Shown: positions 9,196 to 17,270, counted from the first letter of the stretch. The stretch is DNA of 64,000 nucleotides from Pseudonocardia sediminis (GCF_004217185.1 NZ_SHKL01000001.1:5826001-5890000), one strand, 5' to 3'. Numbers and translations: made by a program. Notes: a model not told the origin generated them from the sequence alone.

Positions 9196-10163
9196 TGACA
9201 TCCCCCTCCGCCGCTTCACTGCTCGACGTGGACCTCGTCCCCGGGCGGCCGCCGATGCTCTCCGCCGACTCGATCCGCGGCCTGGGCTGGGACGAGTACC
9301 GCGCCGGGGTGCGGGCCGTCGTCGCCCGGTACGGGTCGGTGCTGGTCCGCGGCCTGGGGCTGCGCGACGCCGCCGACGTCACCGACGTCTTCCGCGGGCT
9401 GGCCGACTCGCTGATGATCGAGCGGGAGGCGTTCGCGTCCCGGGAGGTCTACGCCGAGGGCGTCTACTCGTCCTCGACGTGGCCGGCCAACCAGCCGATG
9501 TGCATGCACCACGAGCTCAGCTACGCCCTCGACGTCCCCGGCATGATGATGTTCGCCTGCCTGCAGGCGCCGGCGGGCGGCGGCGCGACCGGCGTCGCCG
9601 ACGCCGCGACCGTCCTCGAGGCGCTGCCGCCGGCGCTGGTGGACCGCTTCGAGCGGGAGGGCTGGCTCCTGACCCGCAGCTACAACGACGAGATCGGCGC
9701 GACCGTCGCCGAGGCGTTCGGCACCGACGACCGGGGCGCGGTGGAGGCCTACTGCCGCGCGAACGCGATCGACTTCGCCTGGCAGCCCGACGGCGGGCTG
9801 CGCACGTCGCAGCGGCGCGGCGCGGTGGTCCGGCACCCGCTCACCGGGCGGCGCTGCTGGTTCAACCAGATCGCGTTCCTCAACGAGGCGACGATGGCGC
9901 CCGAGGTCCGCGAGTACCTCGTGGAGGTCTACGGCCAGGACGGGCTGCCGTTCACCACGCGCTTCGGCAACGGCGACCCGATCGGCGACGACGTGGTGCA
10001 GCTGCTGACCGACGTCTACGAGGCCAACACCGTTCGCGAGCCCTGGCAGGCCGGCGACCTGCTGCTCGTCGACAACATCGCCACCGCGCACAGCCGCGAG
10101 GCCTTCACCGGCGACCGCGAGGTCCTCGTCGCGATGGCCGACCCGATCCGGACGGTGGTCTGA
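9195..10163 (+). CDS. TauD/TfdA (SyrP-like) Fe(II)/2-oxoglutarate dioxygenase
   Basis: 322 residues, coupled to the NRPS through a TGATG overlap. The iron facial triad is visible as H105-x-E107 in MHHELSY and the distal His near 299 in DNIATAHSREAF, followed by the GDREVLVAM segment that usually carries the 2-oxoglutarate-binding Arg. In NRPS loci such enzymes (SyrP, TauD/clavaminate synthase-like) hydroxylate amino acids, often while tethered to a carrier protein, at the beta carbon. Here the likely substrate is the residue activated by the neighbouring A-T protein, or Dap itself. That is inference from context. Glu instead of Asp in the HxD/E motif occurs in this family. Confidence 0.88.
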   Translation: MTSPSAASLLDVDLVPGRPPMLSADSIRGLGWDEYRAGVRAVVARYGSVLVRGLGLRDAADVTDVFRGLADSLMIEREAFASREVYAEGVYSSSTWPANQPMCMHHELSYALDVPGMMMFACLQAPAGGGATGVADAATVLEALPPALVDRFEREGWLLTRSYNDEIGATVAEAFGTDDRGAVEAYCRANAIDFAWQPDGGLRTSQRRGAVVRHPLTGRRCWFNQIAFLNEATMAPEVREYLVEVYGQDGLPFTTRFGNGDPIGDDVVQLLTDVYEANTVREPWQAGDLLLVDNIATAHSREAFTGDREVLVAMADPIRTVV

Positions 10164-10164
10164 G

Positions 10165-11214
10165 ATGACGACGACCGAACCGACCGCCCCGCTCGCCCCG
10201 CCGCCGTTCTCGGTGATCTCCGGGGCCCAGGTGCGGGCCGCCCTGCAGGGACGCGAGAAGCAGATCGTCGACCTCGTCGAGGCCACCTACCGGCTGCACG
10301 GCGCCGGGGACTCGGTGAACCCGCCGTCGTACTTCCTGAAGTTCCCCGACCGGCCCACCTCCCGGATCATCGCGCTGCCCGCCTCGATCGGCGGCGACGT
10401 CCGGGTGGACGGCCTGAAGTGGATCTCCAGCTTCCCGGGCAACGTGGCGTCCGGGATCCCGCGTGCCTCGGCCGTGCTGATCCTCAACGACCACGACACC
10501 GGCTACCCGTTCGCGGTCCTGGAGAGCTCGATCATCAGCGCGACCCGGACGGCGGCGTCGGCGGCGCTGGCCGCGGACCGGCTCAGCCGCGGCCGGGCCC
10601 GGCCGGTCCGCGTCGGGTTCGTCGGGACGGGCCTGATCGCCCGCTACATCCACACGTTCCTGGCCGGGACCGGGTTCTCCTTCGACGAGATCGGCGTGCA
10701 CGACCTGTCCGCCGACAGCGCCGCCGGGTTCGGCGGCTACCTGCGCGGGACCGACACGACGGCCCGGGTCACCGTGCACGACAGCGCCGAGTCGCTGATC
10801 CGCTCGTCCGACCTGGTCGTGTTCGCCACCGTCGCGGCCACCCCGCACGTCACCGAGACGGCGTGGTTCGACCACCACCCGCTGGTGCTGCACGTGTCGC
10901 TGCGCGACCTGGCGCCGGAGATCCTGCTGGAGTCGGCAAATTTCGTCGACGACGTCGAGCACTGTCTCAAGGCCGAGACGTCGCCGCACCTGGTCGAGCA
11001 GCGGACCGGCAACCGGGACTTCCTGGACGGGACGCTGGACGACGTGATGTCCGGGCGGGTCACGGTGCCTGCGGACCGGACCGTGGTGTTCTCACCGTTC
11101 GGCCTCGGCGTCCTGGACCTGGCCGTGGGGAAGTACGTCTACGACGAGACGGCCCGGTCCGGGGCCCTGCACGTCGTCGACGACTTCTTCCACGAACGCC
11201 GCCGCTACGGCTGA
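10165..11214 (+). CDS. sbnB: SbnB-like NAD-dependent enzyme, 2,3-diaminopropionate biosynthesis
   Basis: 349 residues of the ornithine cyclodeaminase/mu-crystallin family. A Rossmann motif GFVGTGLIARYIHTF lies near residue 151, preceded by VDGLKWISSFPGN and ESSIISATRTAA, hallmarks of SbnB rather than true ornithine cyclodeaminase. SbnB oxidatively hydrolyses N-(1-amino-1-carboxyethyl)glutamate to L-Dap and 2-oxoglutarate with NAD+. The gene starts one base after the dioxygenase stop and is the last gene of the rightward operon. Its end overlaps the convergent 11205-11741 gene by ten bases. Note that its co-product, 2-oxoglutarate, is the cosubstrate of the dioxygenase encoded just upstream. 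Confidence 0.88.
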   Translation: MTTTEPTAPLAPPPFSVISGAQVRAALQGREKQIVDLVEATYRLHGAGDSVNPPSYFLKFPDRPTSRIIALPASIGGDVRVDGLKWISSFPGNVASGIPRASAVLILNDHDTGYPFAVLESSIISATRTAASAALAADRLSRGRARPVRVGFVGTGLIARYIHTFLAGTGFSFDEIGVHDLSADSAAGFGGYLRGTDTTARVTVHDSAESLIRSSDLVVFATVAATPHVTETAWFDHHPLVLHVSLRDLAPEILLESANFVDDVEHCLKAETSPHLVEQRTGNRDFLDGTLDDVMSGRVTVPADRTVVFSPFGLGVLDLAVGKYVYDETARSGALHVVDDFFHERRRYG

Positions 11215-11741
11215 TCGCCCGCGTCCCGCCGGTGCGCGCCGGTGCGCCAGCTGGTGACCCGGTCCTCGTGCCGGCGGTTCCCGGCCGCGGCCCGGACCCC
11301 GGCCAGCTGCTCGGGTGTGGCGACGCCGCGGGACACCGCGGACTCCGCATCGCCCAGAGCCCGCGCGGCGGCCGCGTCGTCGGGGTGCGGGTAGACCGTC
11401 GGCAGGTAGCCCGGCTCGGCGTCGACGTCGGTGTGCCGTTCCCTGTTGTACGGGTTCTGCGACGGCAGGCGGCCGGTGAACCGGCCGTAGGCGCCCGCCG
11501 TCAGCAGGACCACGCCGGCGACCAGCGAGATCGCCGACAGCAGCCCGTTGGAGTTCAGGCCCAGGACCGGCGCGCCGTCGGTGGTGAACAACGGCAGCCG
11601 GTTCACGAACCCGAGCACCCCGAAGACCCCCACCGCGACGCCGAGGACGACGGCGCTGATCCGGTGCAACGCGTTGAGCCGTGACGGCGAGTCCATCCAC
11701 CGGCCCTGCGCCGGAGCGGCCGGGGGACGGGGCGTGCTCAC
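11205..11741 (-). CDS. DUF4383-like membrane protein
   Basis: 178 residues from a GTG at 11741 that overlaps the previous stop (GTGA). Two hydrophobic helices are visible (HRISAVVLGVAVGVFGVLGF and a second around SAISLVAGVVLLTAGAYG), followed by a soluble tail containing GYLPTVYPHPDDAAAARALGDAE. The layout resembles DUF4383 proteins, which usually have four membrane segments, so this copy appears shortened in the middle. Function unknown. It is third in a coupled leftward operon with two small genes. Confidence 0.65.
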   Translation of the reverse strand: MSTPRPPAAPAQGRWMDSPSRLNALHRISAVVLGVAVGVFGVLGFVNRLPLFTTDGAPVLGLNSNGLLSAISLVAGVVLLTAGAYGRFTGRLPSQNPYNRERHTDVDAEPGYLPTVYPHPDDAAAARALGDAESAVSRGVATPEQLAGVRAAAGNRRHEDRVTSWRTGAHRRDAGDQP

Positions 11742-12127
11742 GACGACCGGCCCGGCCGGGACCGGGAGGCGCGGGCGCGGTGCCACACCGACGACGCGAG
11801 CACCCGCCAGCCGCCCTTGTCGACGACGACGTGCCGGCTGGCGAACACCAGGGCGCCGAGGCGGCTGGTCCGGCCGGGGTCGAGGCTCAGGACACGGCCC
11901 CGCGGGCCGTGCAGCTCCGCCGTCAGCCCCGCCGCGGACAGCTCACGGGCCAGTGGCCCGCTCGCCGTCCCGCCGGCGGCGGCCAGGAGCAGGTCCGGCC
12001 GCTCGGCGCGGACGTGCAGGTCCTGGCCGGAGCCGGTGACGTGCGCCGTCGTACCGCGACCGGGGCCGGCGTCCACGCTGATCGTCAGGTCGGCGTCGAC
12101 GCTCCAGCCGGCCGGCCCGGCGGTCAC
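11738..12127 (-). CDS. Hypothetical protein
   Basis: 129 residues from a GTG that overlaps the stop of the preceding gene. The sequence is a beta-rich, Gly/Ala-rich single domain (SVDADLTISVDAGPGRGTTA near the start) ending in an Arg-rich tail. No signal peptide, membrane segment or catalytic motif is visible and I do not recognise a family. Its position between two overlapping neighbours indicates translation as part of a three-gene unit (12387 to 11205). Confidence 0.6.
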   Translation of the reverse strand: MTAGPAGWSVDADLTISVDAGPGRGTTAHVTGSGQDLHVRAERPDLLLAAAGGTASGPLARELSAAGLTAELHGPRGRVLSLDPGRTSRLGALVFASRHVVVDKGGWRVLASSVWHRARASRSRPGRSS

Positions 12128-12387
12128 GCCGCGCCGTTGCCGTTACCGGCGGGCTTGGTGACCGAGCCGGTGTTGTCGTTGTCGCTGGTGCGCACGCGGA
12201 CGGTGCCGTGCATCTTCCAGGTCGCGCGGGGCGAGTCCGGGCCGGTCGTCTTGGGGACCTCGACCGAGAGGTTGTCGAAGGCGTACTCGACGACGGCACC
12301 CTTGCCGGTCAGGTAGCTCCACAGCTCGTGGCCGAACTCGCGGATGTCGGTGGTGCCGGTGGTGGTCTGTCCGGTGCTGCTGGTCAT
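12124..12387 (-). CDS. Small hypothetical protein, first gene of a three-gene operon
   Basis: 87 residues, ATG at 12387 after a GGAAGGGA ribosome site. The sequence (TDIREFGHELWSYLTGKGA, then AFDNLSVEVP and TWKMHGTVRVRTSDNDNTG) is soluble and beta-rich with a low-complexity tail. Family not recognised. Longer in-frame extensions upstream are rejected because of the ribosome site. It may work with the coupled 129-residue protein, but nothing in the sequence says how. Confidence 0.65.
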   Translation of the reverse strand: MTSSTGQTTTGTTDIREFGHELWSYLTGKGAVVEYAFDNLSVEVPKTTGPDSPRATWKMHGTVRVRTSDNDNTGSVTKPAGNGNGAA

Positions 12388-12658
12388 GAAGGGTCCCTTC
12401 CGGGGCACTGGCGGGTACTGCGTTGCATGTGCTCCCCGGGGGCCAGGGGGTGATCGGCGATCCGGCGCACACCTCCGGTGCGGCCCGTCGCCGTCTCCCC
12501 TCCACGGTGGCACGGACCGTGCGGAACGGCGCACTGAAACCGCTGCGCGTACCGTCGGAGGCGTCGGGACCTCTCCGTACGCGGGCGACCGAGCTCCGTC
12601 GTTCCCGACTTCCGCCCAGTCCGGGACGCACGGCGCCCCGAGGACCGAGGACACCGGC

Positions 12659-12835
12659 ATGACGTCGGCACCCCAGCACGACACCCTGGAATCCACCGCC
12701 GTGGAGTCCGACACCGGACCGATCTGCGAGTCGTGCCCGCACCCGTGGGCCGACCACGACGCGATCGGCCGCCGCTTCTGCTCGGCCTCGAACGCCTCCG
12801 CCCGGACCGACCGGGGCTGCGTCTGCAAGGTCTGA
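12659..12835 (+). CDS. Small Cys-rich protein, possible zinc-binding
   Basis: 58 residues with four to five cysteines and several histidines: CESCPHPWADHD in the middle and RGCVCKV at the C-terminus, with an FCSAS element between. The spacing suggests a small metal-binding fold. Short proteins ending in RGCxC are common in actinomycetes but have no known role as far as I recall. The 271-base gap upstream (12388-12658) must contain divergent promoters for this gene and the 12387 operon. Confidence 0.6.
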   Translation: MTSAPQHDTLESTAVESDTGPICESCPHPWADHDAIGRRFCSASNASARTDRGCVCKV

Positions 12836-12853
12836 CCGTGCGGGACGTGCAGG

Positions 12854-13297
12854 TCAGTCGTCCTGCTCGACCGTGACGGTGCCCGCGGGCCGGGCGCCGT
12901 CGCAGCGCAGCGCCACCGAGACGTCGATGTCATCGCCCTCGAGCTTCACCGTGCGCCCGCGGTCGTCGTCGCCGGCCTCGTACCCCTGGGCGGGGTTCAC
13001 CGACACCACCGACGGGACCCCGTCCACGCAGCGCACGAGCACCGTCCCGGCCGGTCCGGCGGGCACCACGCCCGGTGTGCCCTGCTGCGGGGCAGCGGGC
13101 GGTGCGCTCGGCGGTGCCGGGGCGGCGAGCGCCAGACGGGCCTCGATCTCCCCGGAGCTCAGCGGCGGTGACGACGCCCCGCCGGTCAGGCCGCTGGAGA
13201 TCGACCCGACGGCGGAGAGGCCGAGCAGCAGCGCACCGGCCGCGGCGGCGACCCACAGGGCCAGCAGCACCCCGGTACGGGCGGATCGGCGCGACAT
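12854..13297 (-). CDS. Membrane-anchored or secreted protein with Pro/Ala linker
   Basis: 147 residues: a basic N-terminus (MSRRSARTG), one hydrophobic segment (VLLALWVAAAAGALLLGLSA), a Ser/Pro/Ala-rich linker with two Cys, and a C-terminal beta-rich part with CVDGVPSVVSVNPAQGYE and ALRCDG that could form a disulfide outside the cell. It is divergent from the OmpR-type regulator and shares its 104-base promoter region, so the two-component system may control it. Family not recognised. Confidence 0.65.
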   Translation of the reverse strand: MSRRSARTGVLLALWVAAAAGALLLGLSAVGSISSGLTGGASSPPLSSGEIEARLALAAPAPPSAPPAAPQQGTPGVVPAGPAGTVLVRCVDGVPSVVSVNPAQGYEAGDDDRGRTVKLEGDDIDVSVALRCDGARPAGTVTVEQDD

Positions 13298-13322
13298 GGG
13301 CCCAGCATGCGCCCGTGCCGGG

Positions 13323-13344
13323 TTAAAGCGGGGCTAAGCGAGCC
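13323..13344 (+). promoter_or_regulatory. Candidate OmpR-type operator (11-base direct repeats)
   Basis: TTAAAGCGGGG followed immediately by CTAAGCGAGCC, two half-sites one helical turn apart, between the divergent genes at 13297 and 13401. The same arrangement appears at 15375-15396 in front of the PepSY gene. The 11-base spacing is what OmpR/PhoB-family dimers usually recognise, so autoregulation by the adjacent regulator is plausible. Confidence 0.4.
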
Positions 13345-13400
13345 CCAAGATCGCCCCGCGTCGCCGCGGACCCGCGCCCGCGTGGCCTACGGTCCTGCAG

Positions 13401-14087
13401 GTGGCGCAGGTTCTGATCATCGAGGACGACCCCGCGATCCGGGGTGCACTGATCCGCGGTCTGGGCGAGCGCGGGCACGCCGTCGACTCGGCGCCGACCG
13501 CGATGGCCGGCCTGGAGGGCGCCGTCGGCAACCGCCCCGACGTCGTGGTGCTCGACCTCGGCCTGCCCGACCTCGACGGCACCGCGATGCTGAAGATGCT
13601 GCGCGGCGTCTCCCGGGTGCCGGTGATCGTCGCGACGGCCCGCGACGACGAGGCCGAGATCGTCGCCGTTCTCGACGCCGGTGCGGACGACTACCTGGTC
13701 AAGCCGTTCGGGGCCGCCCAGCTCGACGCCCGGATCCGGGCCGTGCTGCGCCGCGCCGTCGAGGCCGAGCCGGACCCGGCCGTCGTCGTCGGGGACCTGC
13801 GGATCGACACGCGGGGGCGGCAGGTCACACTCGCCGGCGCCGCGGTCGAGCTGACCCCGCGCGAGTTCGACCTGCTGCACTACCTGGCCTCGCGGGAGGG
13901 GCAGGTGGTGAGCAAGCGGGAACTGGTCACCGAGGTCTGGCAGCAGCCCTACGGCGGCGCCGACAAGACCGTCGACGTGCACCTGTCGTGGCTGCGCCGC
14001 AAGCTCGGCGAGACCGCGCAGAACGCCCGCTACCTGCACTCGGTGCGCGGGGTCGGGGTGCGGTTGAGCGCACCCACGGGGGGATAG
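13401..14087 (+). CDS. OmpR/PhoB-family response regulator
   Basis: 228 residues from a GTG. The receiver domain shows acidic pair E8-D9-D10, phospho-acceptor D52 in VVVLDLGLPD, T79 and K101 (YLVKPFG). A winged-helix domain follows with LTPREFDLLHYLASREGQVVSKRELVTEVW and the recognition-helix region KTVDVHLSWLRRKLGE. The cognate kinase starts four bases after its stop. Likely targets are its own promoter and the downstream PepSY gene, judging from the repeated 11-base direct repeats. Confidence 0.93.
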   Translation: MAQVLIIEDDPAIRGALIRGLGERGHAVDSAPTAMAGLEGAVGNRPDVVVLDLGLPDLDGTAMLKMLRGVSRVPVIVATARDDEAEIVAVLDAGADDYLVKPFGAAQLDARIRAVLRRAVEAEPDPAVVVGDLRIDTRGRQVTLAGAAVELTPREFDLLHYLASREGQVVSKRELVTEVWQQPYGGADKTVDVHLSWLRRKLGETAQNARYLHSVRGVGVRLSAPTGG

Positions 14088-14091
14088 GGCC

Positions 14092-15378
14092 GTGCGTCGC
14101 CGGATACTCACCCTGGTCGGGGCGATGATGCTGCTCGTCCTGGTCGCGTTCGCGGTGCCGCTGGCCCTGCTGGTGCGCACGGTCGCGATCGACCGGGCCG
14201 TCGGCACCGCCACCGCCGAGGCGCAGTCGCTGACGCCGCTGGTCGCCACCGCCGACCGGGCCGCACTGAACCTGAGCGTCGCGCAGGTGGACGCGACGAC
14301 GGTCGCCGACGTCACCCTGTACCTCCCCGACGGCGGGGTGCTCGGCACCCCGGCCCCGCGGACCCCGCTGGTCGAGCTCGGTGCCCGCGGGACGAGCGCG
14401 TCCACCGACGTCGCCGGCGGGAGGGAGATCGTGTTCGCGGTCCGCGACTCCGCCGGGGCGGGCGGCGCGATCCGGATCCTGGTGCCCGACGCGGAGCTGA
14501 CCCGCGGCGTCGGACGGTCCTGGCTCCTGCTGGCCGGGCTGTCGCTGCTGCTGCTCGCCGGCGGGCTGCTGCTGGCCGACCGGCTGGCCCGCTCGCTGGT
14601 CGACGCCACGACCGACCTCGCGGAGGTGTCCGACCGGCTGGCCCGCGGCGAGCTGGCCGCCCGCGCCGACGCCGCCGCCCCGGCCGAGCTGGGGATCGTG
14701 GCCGGGGCGCTGAACGGGCTCGCGGGACGGATCTCGGAGCTGCTGCGCGAGGAGCGGGAGAACGTCGCCGACCTCGCGCACCGGGTGCGCACGCCGCTGA
14801 CCGCGCTGCGCCTGGACGCCGAGTCGTTGCGGGACCCGGCCGACGCGGCCCGGATCTCCGAGGGCGTCGACGGGGTGCAGCGCGCGGTGACGGGCGCGAT
14901 CGAGCATGCGCGCCGGCGCGGCACCGACGCCGCGACCTGCGACGCCGCGGCCGTCGTCTCCGACCGCGTCGCGTTCTGGGCGGTGCTGGCCGAGGACACC
15001 GAGCGGGAGGTGCGGGTGGACGTGGCCGACGGGCCGCTGCCGGTCGCGATCGGCAAGGGCGACCTGGAGGCCTGTGTGGACGCGCTGCTGGGCAACGTGT
15101 TCGCCCACACCCCCGACGGGACCGCGTTCGCCGTGTCGCTGGTGGCGCGCCGTGAGGGCGGAGCGCGGCTGGTCGTCGCCGACTCGGGGCCCGGCCTGCC
15201 GGCCGGGGCCGCGGCCGCCGAGCGGGGCGTCAGCGGGGGCGGGTCGACCGGCCTGGGCCTGGACATCGCCCGTCGCACGGCCGACCAGGCCTCCGGCGCG
15301 CTCACGCTGGACCGGCCACCCGAGGGCGGTCTGCGGGTGGTGCTGGACCTCGGCGCCCCGCAGCGTCCCGAGTCCTAA
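14092..15378 (+). CDS. Membrane sensor histidine kinase
   Basis: 428 residues. Membrane helix 1 at about 8-32, an extracytoplasmic sensor of about 105 residues, membrane helix 2 at about 142-163, HAMP-like linker, then HisKA with H230 in DLAHRVRTPLTALRLD and an HATPase_c domain with an N-box, DSGPGLPAG and GLGLDIARR. It belongs with the regulator directly upstream. What it senses cannot be read from sequence. The stop codon lies inside the direct repeat that precedes the PepSY gene. Confidence 0.92.
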   Translation: MRRRILTLVGAMMLLVLVAFAVPLALLVRTVAIDRAVGTATAEAQSLTPLVATADRAALNLSVAQVDATTVADVTLYLPDGGVLGTPAPRTPLVELGARGTSASTDVAGGREIVFAVRDSAGAGGAIRILVPDAELTRGVGRSWLLLAGLSLLLLAGGLLLADRLARSLVDATTDLAEVSDRLARGELAARADAAAPAELGIVAGALNGLAGRISELLREERENVADLAHRVRTPLTALRLDAESLRDPADAARISEGVDGVQRAVTGAIEHARRRGTDAATCDAAAVVSDRVAFWAVLAEDTEREVRVDVADGPLPVAIGKGDLEACVDALLGNVFAHTPDGTAFAVSLVARREGGARLVVADSGPGLPAGAAAAERGVSGGGSTGLGLDIARRTADQASGALTLDRPPEGGLRVVLDLGAPQRPES

Positions 15379-15396
15379 GACGGCGTTAGGGATCAT
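15375..15396 (+). promoter_or_regulatory. Candidate OmpR-type operator before PepSY gene
   Basis: CTAAGACGGCG then TTAGGGATCAT, an 11-base-spaced repeat overlapping the kinase stop codon. It can also be read as an inverted repeat CCTAA-N7-TTAGG (15374-15390). It lies about 80 bases before the PepSY start and matches the arrangement at 13323-13344. Confidence 0.38.
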
Positions 15397-15478
15397 GCAG
15401 CGCGACGTTGAGGCGGCGGGCGGCACTGTCATCGGTGTCAGCAGGAACCGACAGACACCGACTCCCTCGGAGGACATC

Positions 15479-15922
15479 ATGGCCGCCCGCTCCCTCACCC
15501 TCGCCGCCGTCGCCACCGCCGGACTGCTCGCCCTCGGCGGCGGCACCGCCCTCGCCCTCGGCGCCGGTTCGGAGACCCCCGCGACGCCGGTCTCGCTCAC
15601 CGCCGCCGGCACCACCCCGGCCGACGGGACCGCGCCCGGCGCCCCGGCCCCCGGCGCCGCTCCCGCGATCGACCGCGCCACCGCCGAGCGGATCGCCCTC
15701 GAGCGTGTCGGCGGCGGCCGGATCACCGACTCCACCGAGCTCGACGACGACGATGACGACCGCCGGGTCTGGGAGGTCGAGGTCACGAACGGCACCGCCG
15801 AGCACGACGTCGACGTCGACTCGGCCACCGGCGCCGTCGTCGACCACGACACCGACGACCTCCGCGACGGCGACGACCGCGACGACAACGACGACCGCGA
15901 CGACGACCGGGCCGACGACTGA
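15479..15922 (+). CDS. Secreted PepSY-domain protein with acidic tail
   Basis: 147 residues, ATG after a TCGGAGGA site. A signal peptide (MAARSLTLAAVATAGLLALGG) is followed by an Ala/Pro linker and one PepSY-like unit (IDRATAERIALERVGGGRI ... VWEVEVTNGTAEHDVDVDSA). The C-terminus is almost pure Asp/Arg (about 25 residues), and another Asp run sits inside the PepSY part, which could bind divalent cations outside the cell. Placement right after the two-component system suggests a regulated target or a signal modulator. Confidence 0.8.
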   Translation: MAARSLTLAAVATAGLLALGGGTALALGAGSETPATPVSLTAAGTTPADGTAPGAPAPGAAPAIDRATAERIALERVGGGRITDSTELDDDDDDRRVWEVEVTNGTAEHDVDVDSATGAVVDHDTDDLRDGDDRDDNDDRDDDRADD

Positions 15923-15940
15923 CCCTCCCCCGGCCCAGCG

Positions 15941-15981
15941 AGCGGCACTCCCGTCGGAACCTTTCCGGCGGGAGTGCCGCT
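15941..15981. terminator. Hairpin, first of a near-identical pair
   Basis: Arms 15941-15953 and 15969-15981 pair perfectly over 13 bases; a second helix of five pairs lies inside. It stands between the PepSY gene and a convergent gene. There is no T-run, as is usual for actinobacterial hairpins. A close copy follows at 16025-16069. Confidence 0.6.
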
Positions 15982-16024
15982 GGTTCAGCCGGCGCCGGGC
16001 CCGGGCGGGCCTGCACACGTGCAG

Positions 16025-16069
16025 CGAGCGGCACCCTCGTCGGAACCTTTCCGACGGGGGTGCCGCTCG
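16025..16069. terminator. Hairpin, second of the pair
   Basis: Arms 16025-16045 and 16049-16069 form a 21-base stem with few mismatches and a tiny loop. The sequence GCGGCACY(C/T)CGTCGGAACC is shared with the hairpin at 15941, including the inner CGGAACCTTTCCG, which points to a duplicated unit. It ends directly before the stop of the convergent gene at 16071. Confidence 0.6.
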
Positions 16070-16070
16070 T

Positions 16071-16361
16071 TCAGGCGGAGTCGGCGGCGGTGAGGGCTGC
16101 GCTGCGCAGGATGGCAGCGGCGGGCAGGGTGGCGGCGGTGGGCGGGGTGGCGGCCGTGAGCAGCTCGTCCAGGGTCCGGGCCACCGTCACACGGCCGGTC
16201 CGGCCGGAGACCGTCCACCCGCCCGGGATCGCCCGGACCGCGGAGTCCCCGCGGGCCGCGTTGACCGCCCGCGCCACCGCCGCCCGTCGTCGCGGCCCGG
16301 CGACCCGGGCACCGTCCGGGTCCGGCGGCGGGCCGCCGCAGCCTCCGCACATCAGCCGCAT
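16071..16361 (-). CDS. Small hypothetical protein, paralogue of 17271-17576
   Basis: 96 residues. An N-terminal MRLMCGGCGGP, then a core of RRRAAVARAVNAARG, GGWTVSGRTGRVTVARTLDELL and an Ala/Thr-rich C-terminus. The core matches the 101-residue protein at 17271-17576 (RRRTAVARAVNEVSRG, GWTVSTVSGHICVCHTLDHLL) closely enough to call them paralogues. Here the short CGGCGG could bind metal; the other copy lacks it. Family and function unknown. The two copies flank the deacetylase gene. Confidence 0.6.
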   Translation of the reverse strand: MRLMCGGCGGPPPDPDGARVAGPRRRAAVARAVNAARGDSAVRAIPGGWTVSGRTGRVTVARTLDELLTAATPPTAATLPAAAILRSAALTAADSA

Positions 16362-16380
16362 CCCGTCGGGCGACCGGCCG

Positions 16381-17259
16381 TCACGTGCGGGGCCGGCGGG
16401 CCAGGAAGTCCCGGGCGATGCCGTCGAACGTGGACCAGCGGACGCCGTCGTGGGCGTTGATGTGCTCGATCAGACGCTCCAGCATCAGCAGCACCTGCGG
16501 CCGTCCGGAGACGTCCGGGTGGATCGTGATCGTGAAGACGGCGTAGTCGGACTCCCGGTACACCCAGTCGAACTGGTCGCGCCACATCTCCTCGATGTGG
16601 CGCGGGTTCACGAAACCGTGCGAGTTCGGGCTGGTCTTGATGAACATCATCGGCGGCAGGTCGTCGAGGTACCAGCTGGCCGGGATCTCGACGAGGTCGG
16701 TCTCCTCGCCGCGGACCAGGGGCTTCATCCACTCCCGGGCCGGCTTGTCGTAGTCGATCGGGGTCCAGGAGTCGCCGACCCGGACGTAGTAGGGCTCGAA
16801 GTCGCGGTGCATCAGCGAGTGGTCGTAGGTGATGCCGCGTTCGAGCAGCAGCTCGTTGGTGACCCGGGAGAACTCCCACCACGGCGCGACGTAGCCGGTG
16901 GGTCGCGCCCCGGCCCGGTCGGTGATCAGGTCGATGCAGTGGTCGAGGATGTCCGACTCCTGCTGCCGGGACATCGCGATCGGGTTCTCGTGCGAGTACC
17001 CGTGCACCCCGATCTCGTGCCCGGACGCGACGACGGCGTCGAACTCCGACGGGAACGTCTCGATCGAGTGACCGGGCCAGAACCAGGTCGCGGGCAGGTC
17101 GTAGCGGGCCAGCAGCCGGTTCAGCCGCGGCACCCCGACCTCCCCGGCGAACACGCCGCGCGAGATGTCACCCGGCGAGTCCTCCCCGCCGTAGGACCCC
17201 AGCCACCCACCGACGGCGTCGACGTCGATGCCGAACGCCACGAAAATCTCCTTGGCCAT
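16381..17259 (-). CDS. Polysaccharide deacetylase (NodB-fold) family protein
   Basis: 292 residues. The NodB-type metal site is recognisable as GIDVDAVGGW at the N-terminus (catalytic/metal Asp) and EIGVHGYSHENP (His-x-x-x-His) near residue 75, with TWFWPGHSIE between and HPDVSGRP in the C-terminal part. The sequence is closest in feel to the HpPgdA-like/cyclic-imidase branch rather than to secreted chitin deacetylases, and no signal peptide is present, so it is cytoplasmic. Substrate unknown. It is flanked on both sides by paralogous small genes, all read leftwards. Confidence 0.8.
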   Translation of the reverse strand: MAKEIFVAFGIDVDAVGGWLGSYGGEDSPGDISRGVFAGEVGVPRLNRLLARYDLPATWFWPGHSIETFPSEFDAVVASGHEIGVHGYSHENPIAMSRQQESDILDHCIDLITDRAGARPTGYVAPWWEFSRVTNELLLERGITYDHSLMHRDFEPYYVRVGDSWTPIDYDKPAREWMKPLVRGEETDLVEIPASWYLDDLPPMMFIKTSPNSHGFVNPRHIEEMWRDQFDWVYRESDYAVFTITIHPDVSGRPQVLLMLERLIEHINAHDGVRWSTFDGIARDFLARRPRT

Positions 17260-17270
17260 GCTGCGCGACC

